This document shows, in pieces, positions 29,004-37,145 of a DNA stretch of 64,000 nt. The DNA is taken from positions 23,802 through 87,801 of the forward strand of contig NZ_JAGQTN010000089.1 in the NCBI RefSeq assembly GCF_020438995.1. The letters run 5' to 3'. How positions within the stretch are numbered: position 1 is the first letter of the stretch; the number at the start of each line of letters is the position of its first letter. This stretch comes from Gordonia sp. (in: high G+C Gram-positive bacteria). Its GTDB lineage: Bacteria; Actinomycetota; Actinomycetes; Mycobacteriales; Mycobacteriaceae. Below the pieces are notes generated by a model, which was not told the DNA's origin, ran no database searches, and worked only from the letters and a program-made list of their open reading frames with translations. The translations under genes and the position numbers were made by a program.

Positions 29004-29396
29004 TCAGCTCACCACTTCGATGGCGCATCGTGGGCCAGGTGCTCGTGCCAGCCTGGCGTCAAGCGTGATCAGCGTCGCGTTCATGGCCTCGGCGAGCGTC
29101 ACGTAGAAGGCATCCCAGCCCCGGACCGAATCCCGCAATTCCCAAACGCGGTCGAGCATCCAGCGGTGTGCGAATCGCTCGCCCGGCCAGTCCCGCAGAT
29201 CGGCCACCGCCTGATTCGCGGCCGTCGTATCCAGTCGGCCTTTGAGGTACTGGCTACGGATCACCCCGAGGACTTCGACATCGATGATCTCGGGCGCGGC
29301 GTGGTCGGAGTCGGCGAGCATCCGCGCAGCGATCGTATCTGCGCGCGGGGAGTCCGCCACCACCTCGAACAGGCACGATGCGTCAACGACCAGCAT
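29004..29396 (-). CDS. vapC: PIN-domain toxin (VapC family)
   Basis: A 130-residue ribonuclease toxin. The acidic PIN residues lie in MLVVDASCLFEVV (first Asp), PEIIDVEVLGVIRSQYLKG (Glu) and RGWDAFYVTLAEAMNATLIT (Asp), followed by LDARLA. ATG 29396 gives the family N-terminus and overlaps the antitoxin gene by 14 bases; upstream in-frame residues belong to the antitoxin in another frame. Its RNA target is not predictable. Confidence 0.88.
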   Translation of the reverse strand: MLVVDASCLFEVVADSPRADTIAARMLADSDHAAPEIIDVEVLGVIRSQYLKGRLDTTAANQAVADLRDWPGERFAHRWMLDRVWELRDSVRGWDAFYVTLAEAMNATLITLDARLARAPGPRCAIEVVS

Positions 29397-29628
29397 CGGG
29401 CCACTCGCCACGCCAGTCGTCGAGCGAGGCCAGTACATCGTCCGTGGCGATATTCGACGGTCGACGCCCGGTCCTGCTCAGCCACGCTTTCAGTGTCGGG
29501 CGGGAAGCGAGTCTGGTGGCTTCGCGTCGCAGCAGTTCAGGGACCGAGATGTCGTCCTCGGCCGCCCTGCGGACGAGCGCGGCGTAGACCTCGTCATCGA
29601 TGTCGCGAATTTGTATGGTCTTGGGCAT
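29383..29628 (-). CDS. Antitoxin of the VapBC pair
   Basis: An 81-residue protein whose first 45 residues (MPKTIQIRDIDDEVYAALVR, then RAAEDDISVPELLRREAT) look like a ribbon-helix-helix DNA-binding domain of the FitA/VapB kind. The remaining Arg/Trp-rich tail would wrap the toxin. ATG 29628 is used rather than the TTG two codons earlier. It precedes and overlaps the toxin. Confidence 0.85.
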   Translation of the reverse strand: MPKTIQIRDIDDEVYAALVRRAAEDDISVPELLRREATRLASRPTLKAWLSRTGRRPSNIATDDVLASLDDWRGEWPDAGR

Positions 29629-29635
29629 ACTCAAA

Positions 29636-29655
29636 AGTACATGCGTACTCGCATG
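29636..29655 (-). promoter_or_regulatory. Overlapping inverted repeats before the VapB start
   Basis: AGTAC-ATGC-GTACT (29636-29649) and CATGCG-TACT-CGCATG (29640-29655) overlap just upstream of the antitoxin start. They fit an autoregulatory operator bound by the antitoxin's N-terminal dimer. Confidence 0.5.
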
Positions 29656-29784
29656 TTGTCATTCAAACTCGGTGCGCCGTTGGTGGTGAGGTGGGTCCTT
29701 CGGCTGCGTTCGGTGGGCGTGCCGGTGCAGTACCGTCGGAGACGGACCATTGAACGCCGGTGCAACAGGCGAGGAGAGTGAGCC

Positions 29785-30822
29785 ATGACCACGACGCTGA
29801 CCGAATTGCCGATCGTCGACATGTCGTTACTCGACGGTGACAACGCCGGCCGCGCACGTTTTCGCCGCGCACTGCTGGAAGCGACACACGAGGTCGGGTT
29901 CTTCTATCTCGTCGGCCACGGCATCGACCGTGCGACACGCGAACGGCTATTTGCCACCGTGCGAGCGTTCTTCGCGCTGCCGGAGGAGGCCAAGTTCGAC
30001 GTAGAAATGCTCAAGAGCCCACACTTCCGCGGATACACCCGCTTCGGCGGCGAGTACACCCAAGGCGCGATCGACTGGCGTGAGCAGATCGACCTGGCCG
30101 CCGAATATCCCTCGCTCGGTGACGATCCCGGATACCTGCGACTCGACGGTCCCAACCAGTGGCCCGCACTGCCCGGCTTCAGGGAAGTGATCACCGACTG
30201 GCAAAAGCGCTGCGGTGAACTCGGTTTGAGCCTCATGCGGGAGTGGGCCCTGAGCCTGGGCGCCGACCGCGCCGTCTTCGATGATGCGTTCGCCGAACGG
30301 CCGTCCACACTGATGAAACTCGTGCGCTACCCGGGCCGCGAGAGCGCGACCGAGCGGCAGGGCGTCGGCGCACACAAGGACCCGGGCGTACTCACACTAC
30401 TGCTCATCGAACCGGGAAAGGGTGGCCTGCAGGTCGAGCACGACGGAGGCTGGATCGACGCACCACCGGTCGAGGACGCGTTCGTCGTCAACATCGGCGA
30501 GCTGATGGAGTACGCCACCGACGGCTATCTCAAGGCCACGATGCATCGAGTTCAGTCCCCGCCGCCGGGCACCGAACGACTGTCGGTACCGTTCTTCTTC
30601 AACCCCGCACTCTCATCGGCGATGCCGCGGATCGAATTGCCCACCGATCTGGCAGCCGATGCGCCCGGCGTCACCGACGACCCCGACAACCCGATCTCGG
30701 GTACGTTCGGCGAGAACATGATCAAAGCCCGGCTCCGTGCGCACCCCGACGTCGCGGCCCGTCACCACCCCGACCTGGCCCGAGGTGGTGACGATACTCC
30801 GATTCCGGACAAGGTGTCCTGA
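29785..30822 (+). CDS. 2-oxoglutarate/Fe(II) oxygenase, isopenicillin N synthase family
   Basis: A 345-residue double-stranded beta-helix oxygenase. The N-terminal DIOX_N part has LPIVDMSLLDGDNAGRARF and EVGFFYLVGHGID. The iron facial triad appears as GAHKDPGVLTLLL (His-x-Asp) and LKATMHRVQSP (distal His), with RLSVPFFF supplying the Arg-x-Ser that binds 2-oxoglutarate. The cofactor set is complete. It stands alone, convergent with zwf, with GAGGAG before the ATG. The substrate is unknown. Confidence 0.9.
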   Translation: MTTTLTELPIVDMSLLDGDNAGRARFRRALLEATHEVGFFYLVGHGIDRATRERLFATVRAFFALPEEAKFDVEMLKSPHFRGYTRFGGEYTQGAIDWREQIDLAAEYPSLGDDPGYLRLDGPNQWPALPGFREVITDWQKRCGELGLSLMREWALSLGADRAVFDDAFAERPSTLMKLVRYPGRESATERQGVGAHKDPGVLTLLLIEPGKGGLQVEHDGGWIDAPPVEDAFVVNIGELMEYATDGYLKATMHRVQSPPPGTERLSVPFFFNPALSSAMPRIELPTDLAADAPGVTDDPDNPISGTFGENMIKARLRAHPDVAARHHPDLARGGDDTPIPDKVS

Positions 30823-30828
30823 CGTTGC

Positions 30829-32343
30829 CTACTTTTTGGCCCGCCAACCGCGTTCGAACGGCAAACGCCACGCGTGGGGCGCGATGAGCTGGTGAATCTG
30901 ATTGGGACCCCACGACCCCGGTGCGTACGGCTTGACCAACGGGGGATCCGACAGCAATGGAATGGAACGGTCCCACAGTGATTCGATGCCGTCGGCGGTG
31001 GTGAACAGCGTGTGGTCGCCGGCCATGGCATCGAGAATGAGACGTTCGTACGCTTCGAGGACCTCGTCGGCACGATTGGTCTCCTCAGTGGAGAACTGCA
31101 TCGACAGCTTCTCCAGCCGCATCCCCGGTCCGGGCCGCTTACCGTAGAACGACAACGACACCCGCGACTCGTCGGCCAGGTCGAACGTCAGGTGATCGGG
31201 ACCCTGGCTCCCCACACCCGAACCCGCCGGGAACATCGACTTCGGCGCCTCCTTGAAGGCGATCGAAATAATGCGCTGTCCCTCTGCCATCCGCTTACCG
31301 GTGCGCAGGTAGAACGGGACACCCGCCCAGCGCCAGTTGTCGATGTAGGCGCGTAACGCGATGAACGTCTCGGTGTCGGATTCGGGATGCACGCCGGGTT
31401 CGTCCCGGTACCCCAGGTACTGGCCCCGGACCACATCGCTCGGCAATATCGGTGTCAGCGACCGGAACACCTTGTTCTTCTCCTCCGAGATCGCCATCGG
31501 CTCCAGCGCGGTCGGCGGCTCCATCGCCACGAACGCCATCACCTGGAACAGGTGGGTGACCACCATGTCCTTGTAAGCGCCGGTGGGTTCGTAGAATGCG
31601 GCACGCGCATCGAGACCGAGGGCCTCGGGAATGTCTATCTGTATGTGCCCGATGAAGTTCCGGTTCCAGATGGGCTCGAACAGGCCGTTGGCGAACCGCA
31701 GCGCCAGAATGTTCTGTGCCGCCTCTTTGCCCAGAAAGTGGTCGATCCGGAAAATCTGCTCCTCGGCGAACGTCTCGTGCAGAAAATTGTTGAGCCTGAT
31801 CGCAGACTCCAGGTCTTCGCCGAACGGCTTCTCCATGATGACGCGCGACCGCTCGATCAATTCCGCCTCACGCAGGGTGTTGATCACCGCCGGCGCCGCC
31901 TTGGGCGGCACGCTCAGATAATGCAGTCGGCGAACTCCGTCGCCGAGTTCGGCCTCACAGTCGATGACCTTGGCCGCCAATGCTTCCGGACCGGCCGACG
32001 AGGGCACATAGTGCAGCCGCGGAGCGAACTTCGCCCATTGTTCGGCCGTCAGTTTCCGGGCGCCGACAGCCTCGATCGAGCGTCGCGCGAACTCCCGGAA
32101 CTCGTCCTCGGACATATCATCCAGACCGGTACCGACCACCTGCATATCCGCATTCAGATCCGACGCCACCAGATATCCGAGACCGCACAGCAACTTTCGC
32201 CGCGACAGGTCGCCCGTCGCACCGAACAACACGACCACGTGAGGGTGACCGGAATACTCGTACTGACGTGCCCGTGCACCCGGACTCGGATACGCGATGG
32301 ACTGGGCGTGATCAGTGACGTGATCGTGTGCACTCGGACTCAT
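30829..32343 (-). CDS. zwf: Glucose-6-phosphate 1-dehydrogenase
   Basis: First enzyme of the oxidative pentose phosphate pathway, giving NADPH and 6-phosphogluconolactone. The 504-residue protein has the dinucleotide motif VVVLFGATGDLSRRKLL, the active-site EEQIFRIDHFLGKEAAQNIL, and VPFYLRTGKRMAEGQRIISI. The N-terminus before residue 30 is variable. ATG 32343 is used; a GTG two codons earlier is equally possible and no Shine-Dalgarno is seen. It is not next to tal, tkt, opcA or pgl, so it may be an additional copy. Confidence 0.93.
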   Translation of the reverse strand: MSPSAHDHVTDHAQSIAYPSPGARARQYEYSGHPHVVVLFGATGDLSRRKLLCGLGYLVASDLNADMQVVGTGLDDMSEDEFREFARRSIEAVGARKLTAEQWAKFAPRLHYVPSSAGPEALAAKVIDCEAELGDGVRRLHYLSVPPKAAPAVINTLREAELIERSRVIMEKPFGEDLESAIRLNNFLHETFAEEQIFRIDHFLGKEAAQNILALRFANGLFEPIWNRNFIGHIQIDIPEALGLDARAAFYEPTGAYKDMVVTHLFQVMAFVAMEPPTALEPMAISEEKNKVFRSLTPILPSDVVRGQYLGYRDEPGVHPESDTETFIALRAYIDNWRWAGVPFYLRTGKRMAEGQRIISIAFKEAPKSMFPAGSGVGSQGPDHLTFDLADESRVSLSFYGKRPGPGMRLEKLSMQFSTEETNRADEVLEAYERLILDAMAGDHTLFTTADGIESLWDRSIPLLSDPPLVKPYAPGSWGPNQIHQLIAPHAWRLPFERGWRAKK

Positions 32344-32419
32344 GGGCACATGCTTGCACGAAATGATGTATTCCGTCGGGGGAGCGACACTTTACCGTCC
32401 CGGTCCGCTGAGTCCCGGC

Positions 32420-33220
32420 TCAATCGCCGGTCGTGGTCACACCAAGCTTCTGCTGAAAGAAGGCGAGTACCTGGTCGAGGGCGTCGCGGGTGGGCTGCCC
32501 GGGTTCGTCGATCAGATGCTCGGTGAGCACCGAATGCGGTGGGCCCGGCACATTCGGATTTGCCGTGGAGCCCGGCAGTTCGACACCGATGAATGCGGTG
32601 CCGAGTCGATTGCGAAGAAGGGCGAACCTGCCGGAAGGCGACATCTGGTCGCAGTGGAAACGTGTTCCGAGCACCTGCAGACCGTTCTCACACCGCGCCT
32701 GGACAATGTCGAGGTCCGCGGGCGAGATATCGATGGTGCGGCGGCGGCCCGGTGTGATCGCTACAGGCAGCGACGGCTGAGACAGCACCGGTGCGAGCAT
32801 TCGATCGTCGACGGCCATGGCCAGCGCGAACCCCCCGGTCACGCACATTCCGACCGCACCCACACCCGGCCCACCACACTCCTCGTGGGCTCTGGTGGCG
32901 AGTTCGCGTAACCACAGCACCACCGGAGAAGACTTACCCGTCGCGAAGACGGTGAATTCTCTTGATACACAAACTGTCCCGAGTGCTTTCACCATCGCCG
33001 ACGGCTTCTTGCCGGCACCGTCGACCCCGAACAGCGAGGGCACATAGACCGTGCACCCGGCCTCGACCACGCGCCGGGCAAACTCGATCACCTTGGGCGT
33101 GATGCCCGGAATCTCCGCGATCACGACGACCGCCGGACCCGACCCCAGCCGGTAGTAGCGATGGACCATGCCATCGTAGGAGAGCGTGTCGGTGTCGAAG
33201 TCCGCAAGCAGGTCGGTCAT
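32420..33220 (-). CDS. Dienelactone hydrolase family protein
   Basis: A 266-residue alpha/beta hydrolase. After FDTDTLSYDGMVHRYYRLG come the strand and oxyanion region VVVIAEIPGITPKVIEFARR and TVYVPSLFGVDG. The nucleophile elbow is GAVGMCVTGGFALAMAVDD, which has cysteine as in dienelactone hydrolase. A His near the end (PHSVLTEHLIDEP) could complete the triad. ATG 33220 is used because the residues before it are not family-like. Substrate unknown. Confidence 0.83.
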   Translation of the reverse strand: MTDLLADFDTDTLSYDGMVHRYYRLGSGPAVVVIAEIPGITPKVIEFARRVVEAGCTVYVPSLFGVDGAGKKPSAMVKALGTVCVSREFTVFATGKSSPVVLWLRELATRAHEECGGPGVGAVGMCVTGGFALAMAVDDRMLAPVLSQPSLPVAITPGRRRTIDISPADLDIVQARCENGLQVLGTRFHCDQMSPSGRFALLRNRLGTAFIGVELPGSTANPNVPGPPHSVLTEHLIDEPGQPTRDALDQVLAFFQQKLGVTTTGD

Positions 33221-33361
33221 GCGCCAATTGTGCCCCACCCGGATGCCTGCGGGCCCGCGATCGACGCGGAACCCTCAACATCCTGCAGCCGGTCGTGTCG
33301 GTCGTTGGCGTCGGCACGAACCGACTGTGAACAATTCCGGCCCACAGCCGTTCCGCATAGG

Positions 33362-33367
33362 TACTAT
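33362..33367 (+). promoter_or_regulatory. -10 box of the DUF6325 gene (leaderless)
   Basis: TACTAT is followed by six bases and the ATG at 33374. No Shine-Dalgarno is present, which fits a leaderless transcript. Confidence 0.5.
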
Positions 33368-33373
33368 TCGCGG

Positions 33374-33793
33374 ATGATCTTCGACGCCGAACTCGGCCCT
33401 GTCACGCATCTCGTCGTTTCCTTTCCAGGTAACACCGTCCCGACCAAGGGTTTGGAAGCGCTGCGGGCGCTCGATGAGTCGGGGCGAATCGACATTCTCG
33501 ACTTGGAATTCGTGATCAAGGACGAGGACGGCACCGTTCGCTGGGTCGAGGCGTCCGACGTCGGCGCGGAGGCTTTCGCCGCGTCGGCCTCCGAGCTGAT
33601 CGACGGTGAGGATGTCGCCGAGGTCGGCGAGGCGATGGAAGCCGGGAGTGTCGCGATCATCCTGATCTGGGAGGACCGTACCCTGATGGGCGTACTTGAG
33701 ACCTGGTCGGGCGAGTCCGGATCGGTGTTGTCCGCGGGACCTGTCGCGGTCGCCGACCTGGTCCGAGTACTCGAAGACACTGAGGAGAACTGA
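33374..33793 (+). CDS. DUF6325-type protein
   Basis: A 139-residue acidic soluble protein: FDAELGPVTHLVVSFPGN at the start, a middle rich in Glu/Asp (IDGEDVAEVGEAMEAGSVAI), then ILIWEDRTLMGVLETW. It resembles the small actinobacterial proteins grouped as DUF6325. It ends 2 nt before a SHOCT-domain gene, and this pairing recurs in actinobacteria as far as I recall. The function is not known. Confidence 0.7.
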   Translation: MIFDAELGPVTHLVVSFPGNTVPTKGLEALRALDESGRIDILDLEFVIKDEDGTVRWVEASDVGAEAFAASASELIDGEDVAEVGEAMEAGSVAIILIWEDRTLMGVLETWSGESGSVLSAGPVAVADLVRVLEDTEEN

Positions 33794-33795
33794 TC

Positions 33796-34128
33796 ATGAG
33801 CCTTCTGTCCACCGCAGCGAAGGCTGCCGTCGCCAGCTCCGTCCACGGCCGCGTCCAGCGGCGGCAGCAGAACCGCTGGGCCGCAAGGGAAGCAGCAGCA
33901 GCTGCTCCGGTCGCCCACGTACCGGTTGCCCCAGCCCCCGTTGCCCACGCCCCGGTTGCCCAGGCCCCGGTTGCCCAGGCCCCGGTTGCAGCTGCTCCGG
34001 TTGCGCCGGCCGCACCGCCGGCTGCCGGAGGACCCCACGAATTGATGACGGCACTGACCGCTTTACGCGCCGCCGGCGTGGTGACCGACACCGAGTTCGC
34101 GGACATCTCCTCACGCATCTTCGGCTGA
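33796..34128 (+). CDS. SHOCT-domain protein with Val-Ala-x-Ala-Pro repeats
   Basis: A 110-residue protein in three parts: a basic N-terminus (about residues 1-30, RVQRRQQNRW), a run of seven pentapeptides of the form VAxAP (about 39-73), and a short C-terminal helical hairpin (LMTALTALRAAGVVTDTEFA). The last part matches the SHOCT domain often found at protein ends. No signal peptide is seen. GAGGAG lies before the ATG, within the end of the DUF6325 gene, so the two are co-translated. Confidence 0.75.
   Translation: MSLLSTAAKAAVASSVHGRVQRRQQNRWAAREAAAAAPVAHVPVAPAPVAHAPVAQAPVAQAPVAAAPVAPAAPPAAGGPHELMTALTALRAAGVVTDTEFADISSRIFG
33910..34014 (+). repeat. Seven 15-bp tandem repeats inside the SHOCT gene
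   Basis: Units of the type GTTGCCCAGGCCCCG encode VAHVP, VAPAP, VAHAP, VAQAP twice, VAAAP and VAPAA. The central units are almost identical, so the copy number may vary between strains without a frameshift. Confidence 0.8.
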
Positions 34129-34252
34129 TCGAGAATCACTCCGCACGTGGCACCAATGCTTCAGCAGCGTGCATATTTGGCCAGGCATTCCTTGCTGGCG
34201 GGGCCGCACGCGCCGGGAGTACGCTGACGCAACCACTCTGATGGGAGCGCCG

Positions 34253-34606
34253 ATGCGTAGACGATTTCGTTCGGTTGGCACCACCGCTGCGGTAGCGGCG
34301 GCCGGGACCATGATGCTCCTCGGTGGCGTCGGCCAGGCATCCGCCGACGTCGCGCCCGGCACCTACACGTCAACGACATTGTCGTCTACCGGTCAGGTGC
34401 TGCTGCAACGCGACGGACGTGTCGTGGGCGACGATCTCGTCCTCATCGGACGCTATCGAATCCACCCGACGCCGGCAGGCGGCTACGTCGACTTCTTTCC
34501 GGGCCACCGGGTCTTCATGAGAAGCGACGGGCACGGCGGCTACCGGGGACCGGCGTTCCTGGGCGGCCTCGTGGTCGGCACCTTCACGCTGACACCCCAT
34601 CGCTGA
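34253..34606 (+). CDS. Small secreted protein
   Basis: A 117-residue protein with a clear Sec signal peptide: basic MRRRFRSVG, hydrophobic TTAAVAAAGTMMLLGGV, and a cleavage site after GQASA (about residue 32). The mature part is about 85 residues (VAPGTYTSTT, GRYRIHPTPAGGYVDFFPGH), probably all beta. GGGAG at 34243-34247 favours this ATG over the one at 34241. No known domain is recognised. Confidence 0.72.
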   Translation: MRRRFRSVGTTAAVAAAGTMMLLGGVGQASADVAPGTYTSTTLSSTGQVLLQRDGRVVGDDLVLIGRYRIHPTPAGGYVDFFPGHRVFMRSDGHGGYRGPAFLGGLVVGTFTLTPHR

Positions 34607-34631
34607 CGGTCCAGGACGCCAGGATCTCGAC

Positions 34632-35300
34632 TCAGCCGTCGGCGCTGGGAGCACGCAGCGCGGCGACGGTGTCGGCGAACAGCCGGGACTTGATGGTGCC
34701 CAACGTGTTCCGATCCTTACCGGCCAGGTGCTCGACGAAACCGATGGCGACATCGAGCAACTCGTCAATGGGGGTGGTGGCGTCGATGAGCCCGGCCGCG
34801 ACGGCATCGCCGGCGCCGAATCGCCGCGCTGTGGTCATCGCATCGACCGCAGCGCGAGGCGTCAGTTTGCAGGCCACCAGCGCCGACATTCCGGGTGTGA
34901 ACGGAATGTTGATGTCGGCTTCGGGGAAGCAGATGAATCCGCGGTCCTCGCGCATCACCCGCCAGTCGTGGGCCATCGCGAACATCGCGCCTGCGCCGAA
35001 AGCATGACCGTTGATGGCGGCCACCGTCGGCACGGCCAGCGTCAGCATCCGTGCGAACAACAATTCGACGCGAGCGGCGTAAGGCTCGAGTTTGTCGGGG
35101 AATTGGCTGACCCAGTCGAGGTCCAGTCCGTTCGAGTAGAACTTGCCCGTCGCCGTCGTGACGAGCACTGCGGGCTCCGATGACGCTTCGAGCTCATCGA
35201 GTGCCGCGTCCATGCTGTCGAGCCATGCTAGGGAGAAGCGGTTCTCGTCGCCGCCGAGGTCCAGCGTCCAGATCGGACCGTTGGTGGAGATCGTGACCAT
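34632..35300 (-). CDS. Enoyl-CoA hydratase/isomerase family protein
   Basis: A 222-residue crotonase-fold protein. The first oxyanion-hole segment is TATGKFYSNGLDLDWVS and the second is AAINGHAFGAGAMFAMAHDW, followed by CFPEADINIPFTPGM. The segments resemble enoyl-CoA delta-isomerases more than classical hydratases. ATG 35300 has AAGGA eight bases upstream; an in-frame extension of 54 residues reaching back to 35462 looks non-homologous. Substrate chain length is unknown. Confidence 0.85.
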   Translation of the reverse strand: MVTISTNGPIWTLDLGGDENRFSLAWLDSMDAALDELEASSEPAVLVTTATGKFYSNGLDLDWVSQFPDKLEPYAARVELLFARMLTLAVPTVAAINGHAFGAGAMFAMAHDWRVMREDRGFICFPEADINIPFTPGMSALVACKLTPRAAVDAMTTARRFGAGDAVAAGLIDATTPIDELLDVAIGFVEHLAGKDRNTLGTIKSRLFADTVAALRAPSADG

Positions 35301-35602
35301 TGCTTGTTCCTTCTTGATACCGATCGCCGCGCCCGGGCCGGATACGCGCGCCGCTATGGGCTGGTTCGTCGGTGACCGTAGCAGACCGCCCCCTGGAGTG
35401 ACCTCGACATCGGCCTTCCATTCCTCAATGTCAAAGGATTCCTGCGCTGGGGGAGTAGACATGGAAGATGTCCTCGACCTGACGATGGACCGACCGCACG
35501 ACTGTCACTCGCGGCCCACGCGGCACGTGTCTGTAAAGTTTCACATCGGTGTGCCGGGAAGTCTGGTCGGCGTGTGGTTTCGTCGACTTGAAGGGACTTT
35601 CC

Positions 35603-36901
35603 ATGTCTGGCCGAAATGGTCGTTCGTCGTCGCATCGTGTGTTCGGTCGCCGACCGGTCGGGGAGACTCTGCGTATCGACGACATTCTGCGTGCTGAGTC
35701 CGTCGGTGGGTTCCTGCTGGTCGGAGCTGCGATTGCAGCGGTGATCGGGGCAAATGGTCCGCTGGCCGATGAGTACTCCGGGTTGCGCGATGCTCGCGTC
35801 GGCTATGCGCCATGGCATTTGGAACTCAGTGTCGGGCAGTGGGCTGCCGACGGGTTGCTGGCCGTCTTCTTCTTCCTCGTCGGCCTTGAACTCAAACGCG
35901 AGATCGTGATCGGGCGGTTGCGATCGGTACGCACGGCGATGGTCCCGGTCGTCGCGGCCGTTGGCGGCGTCGTGGTGCCCGCGATGATCTATGCCGCGGT
36001 CAACCGGGGTTCGGCCGGCAGCAGCGGGTGGGCGATCCCCACCGCCACCGATATCGCGTTCGCGGTTGCGGTGCTGGCGGTGGTCGGTTCGAGGCTGCCG
36101 GTGGCGTTGCGATTGTTCCTGCTGACCCTCGCCGTGGTCGATGACCTGATCGCGATCGCGATCATCGCCATCTTCTACGCCGATCACGTCAACGGCGTGG
36201 CATTGCTGGGGGCGGCGGTTCCGCTGGCGTTGTTCTGCTTCCTCGCTCACCGGTGCGCCGGCTGGTTTGCCCGCACATGGTGGGCCGCGTGGGCAACGCT
36301 CCTGCCGCTGGGTGTCGTGGTTTGGGCGTTGGTGCACGCTTCGGGAATCCACGCCACGATCGCCGGAGTTCTCCTGGGATTCGCGGTCCCGGTGCGCAGT
36401 GGGGGAGACAACGGCGGGGGACAGAAGGGGCTGGCGGAGCGATTCGAGCATCGTTTCCGTCCGTTGTCGGCGGGATTGGCGGTGCCGGTGTTCGCGTTCT
36501 TCGCGGCCGGCGTCACAGTCGGCGGAGAGGGGAGCCTGACGACGGCATTGACCGATCCGGTCGCTGTGGGCGTGGTGCTGGGCCTGTTGCTGGGCAAGCC
36601 GGTGGGAATCCTCGGCGCAACCTGGCTCGTCGTCCGGTTCACCGACAGCGAACTCGACGATGACGTTCAATGGCGCGATCTCGCGGCAGTGTCACTGCTC
36701 GCGGGAATCGGTTTCACCGTGTCGTTGCTGGTCGTCGAACTCAGCTTTCCCGCAGATCCTGACTTACTTGCGCATGCCAAGATCGCGGTGCTGGTCGCCT
36801 CGACCACGGCGCCACTCGTCGCCGGCGGCGTGCTCGCGCTGCAGTCGAAGCACCACGACGCACATCGACCGGGAGGTAGGTCCGCACCATCCGCGGAGTG
36901 A
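35603..36901 (+). CDS. nhaA: Na+/H+ antiporter NhaA
   Basis: Exports sodium in exchange for protons at alkaline pH or high salt. The 432-residue, roughly 11-12-span protein has the signature pieces DGLLAVFFFLVGLELKREIV, IPTATDIAFAVAVLAVVG and RLFLLTLAVVDDLIAIAIIA. The adjacent aspartates in the last one are the ion-binding pair. LLAGIGFTVSLLVVELSF lies near the end. AAGGGA at 35591-35596 supports ATG 35603 over the longer frame. Confidence 0.94.
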   Translation: MSGRNGRSSSHRVFGRRPVGETLRIDDILRAESVGGFLLVGAAIAAVIGANGPLADEYSGLRDARVGYAPWHLELSVGQWAADGLLAVFFFLVGLELKREIVIGRLRSVRTAMVPVVAAVGGVVVPAMIYAAVNRGSAGSSGWAIPTATDIAFAVAVLAVVGSRLPVALRLFLLTLAVVDDLIAIAIIAIFYADHVNGVALLGAAVPLALFCFLAHRCAGWFARTWWAAWATLLPLGVVVWALVHASGIHATIAGVLLGFAVPVRSGGDNGGGQKGLAERFEHRFRPLSAGLAVPVFAFFAAGVTVGGEGSLTTALTDPVAVGVVLGLLLGKPVGILGATWLVVRFTDSELDDDVQWRDLAAVSLLAGIGFTVSLLVVELSFPADPDLLAHAKIAVLVASTTAPLVAGGVLALQSKHHDAHRPGGRSAPSAE

Positions 36902-36939
36902 ACAGACCGCTCATCTGTGTTTCGAAGCGAGAGCCCGAG

Positions 36940-36945
36940 TAGCGT
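36940..36945 (+). promoter_or_regulatory. -10 box of the truncated gene at 36952
   Basis: TAGCGT is followed by six bases and the GTG at 36952, the leaderless layout used by intact genes in this window. This supports the remnant as the true 5' end of a former gene. Confidence 0.35.
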
Positions 36946-36951
36946 GGCGCC

Positions 36952-37101
36952 GTGGACACCGAGACTTCCGCCCGGGTGGCCTCCCGTGATGTGCTCGCCG
37001 ATCGCTCCCTGCGCCTCGCCTGCCTGACGTATGGGGACGACACCGGGGACTCTTCGGCTGGCCCTGACACTGCTACGCGAACACTATTCCGACTTTGATA
37101 A
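36952..37101 (+). pseudogene. Truncated 5' remnant, possibly of an ankyrin-repeat-type gene
   Basis: A 49-codon frame begins VDTETSARVASRDVLADRSL, continues RLACLTYGDDTGD, then becomes unrelated and stops as the GC content drops into the Fic promoter region. The beginning recalls N-termini of actinobacterial ankyrin-repeat proteins, but I could not verify this. The frame has a leaderless -10 box and ends just where the AT-rich repeats of the Fic gene start. That suggests the rest was deleted or replaced when the Fic segment arrived. Confidence 0.4.
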
Positions 37102-37132
37102 GTAAACTCGGAATATCGACGTAGCTATTCCG
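37085..37132 (+). promoter_or_regulatory. Repeated TATTCCG sites before the Fic gene
   Basis: TATTCCGA (37085-37092) and TCGGAATA (37108-37115) form an 8-bp inverted repeat with a 15-base spacer, and a third TATTCCG lies at 37126-37132. The last copy ends 13 bp before the Fic ATG. The Fic protein's own winged-helix tail is a plausible binder. Confidence 0.5.
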
Positions 37133-37145
37133 GGTTTGGAGGGTC

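Noticed and set aside
33910-34014. Tandem repeats considered as a CRISPR-like array
   Set aside because: Units are 15 bp, directly abutting, in frame and encode pentapeptides; there are no spacers or cas genes.
35354-36670. 438-residue minus-strand frame over nhaA
   Set aside because: Antisense of a clear antiporter gene with no motif of its own.
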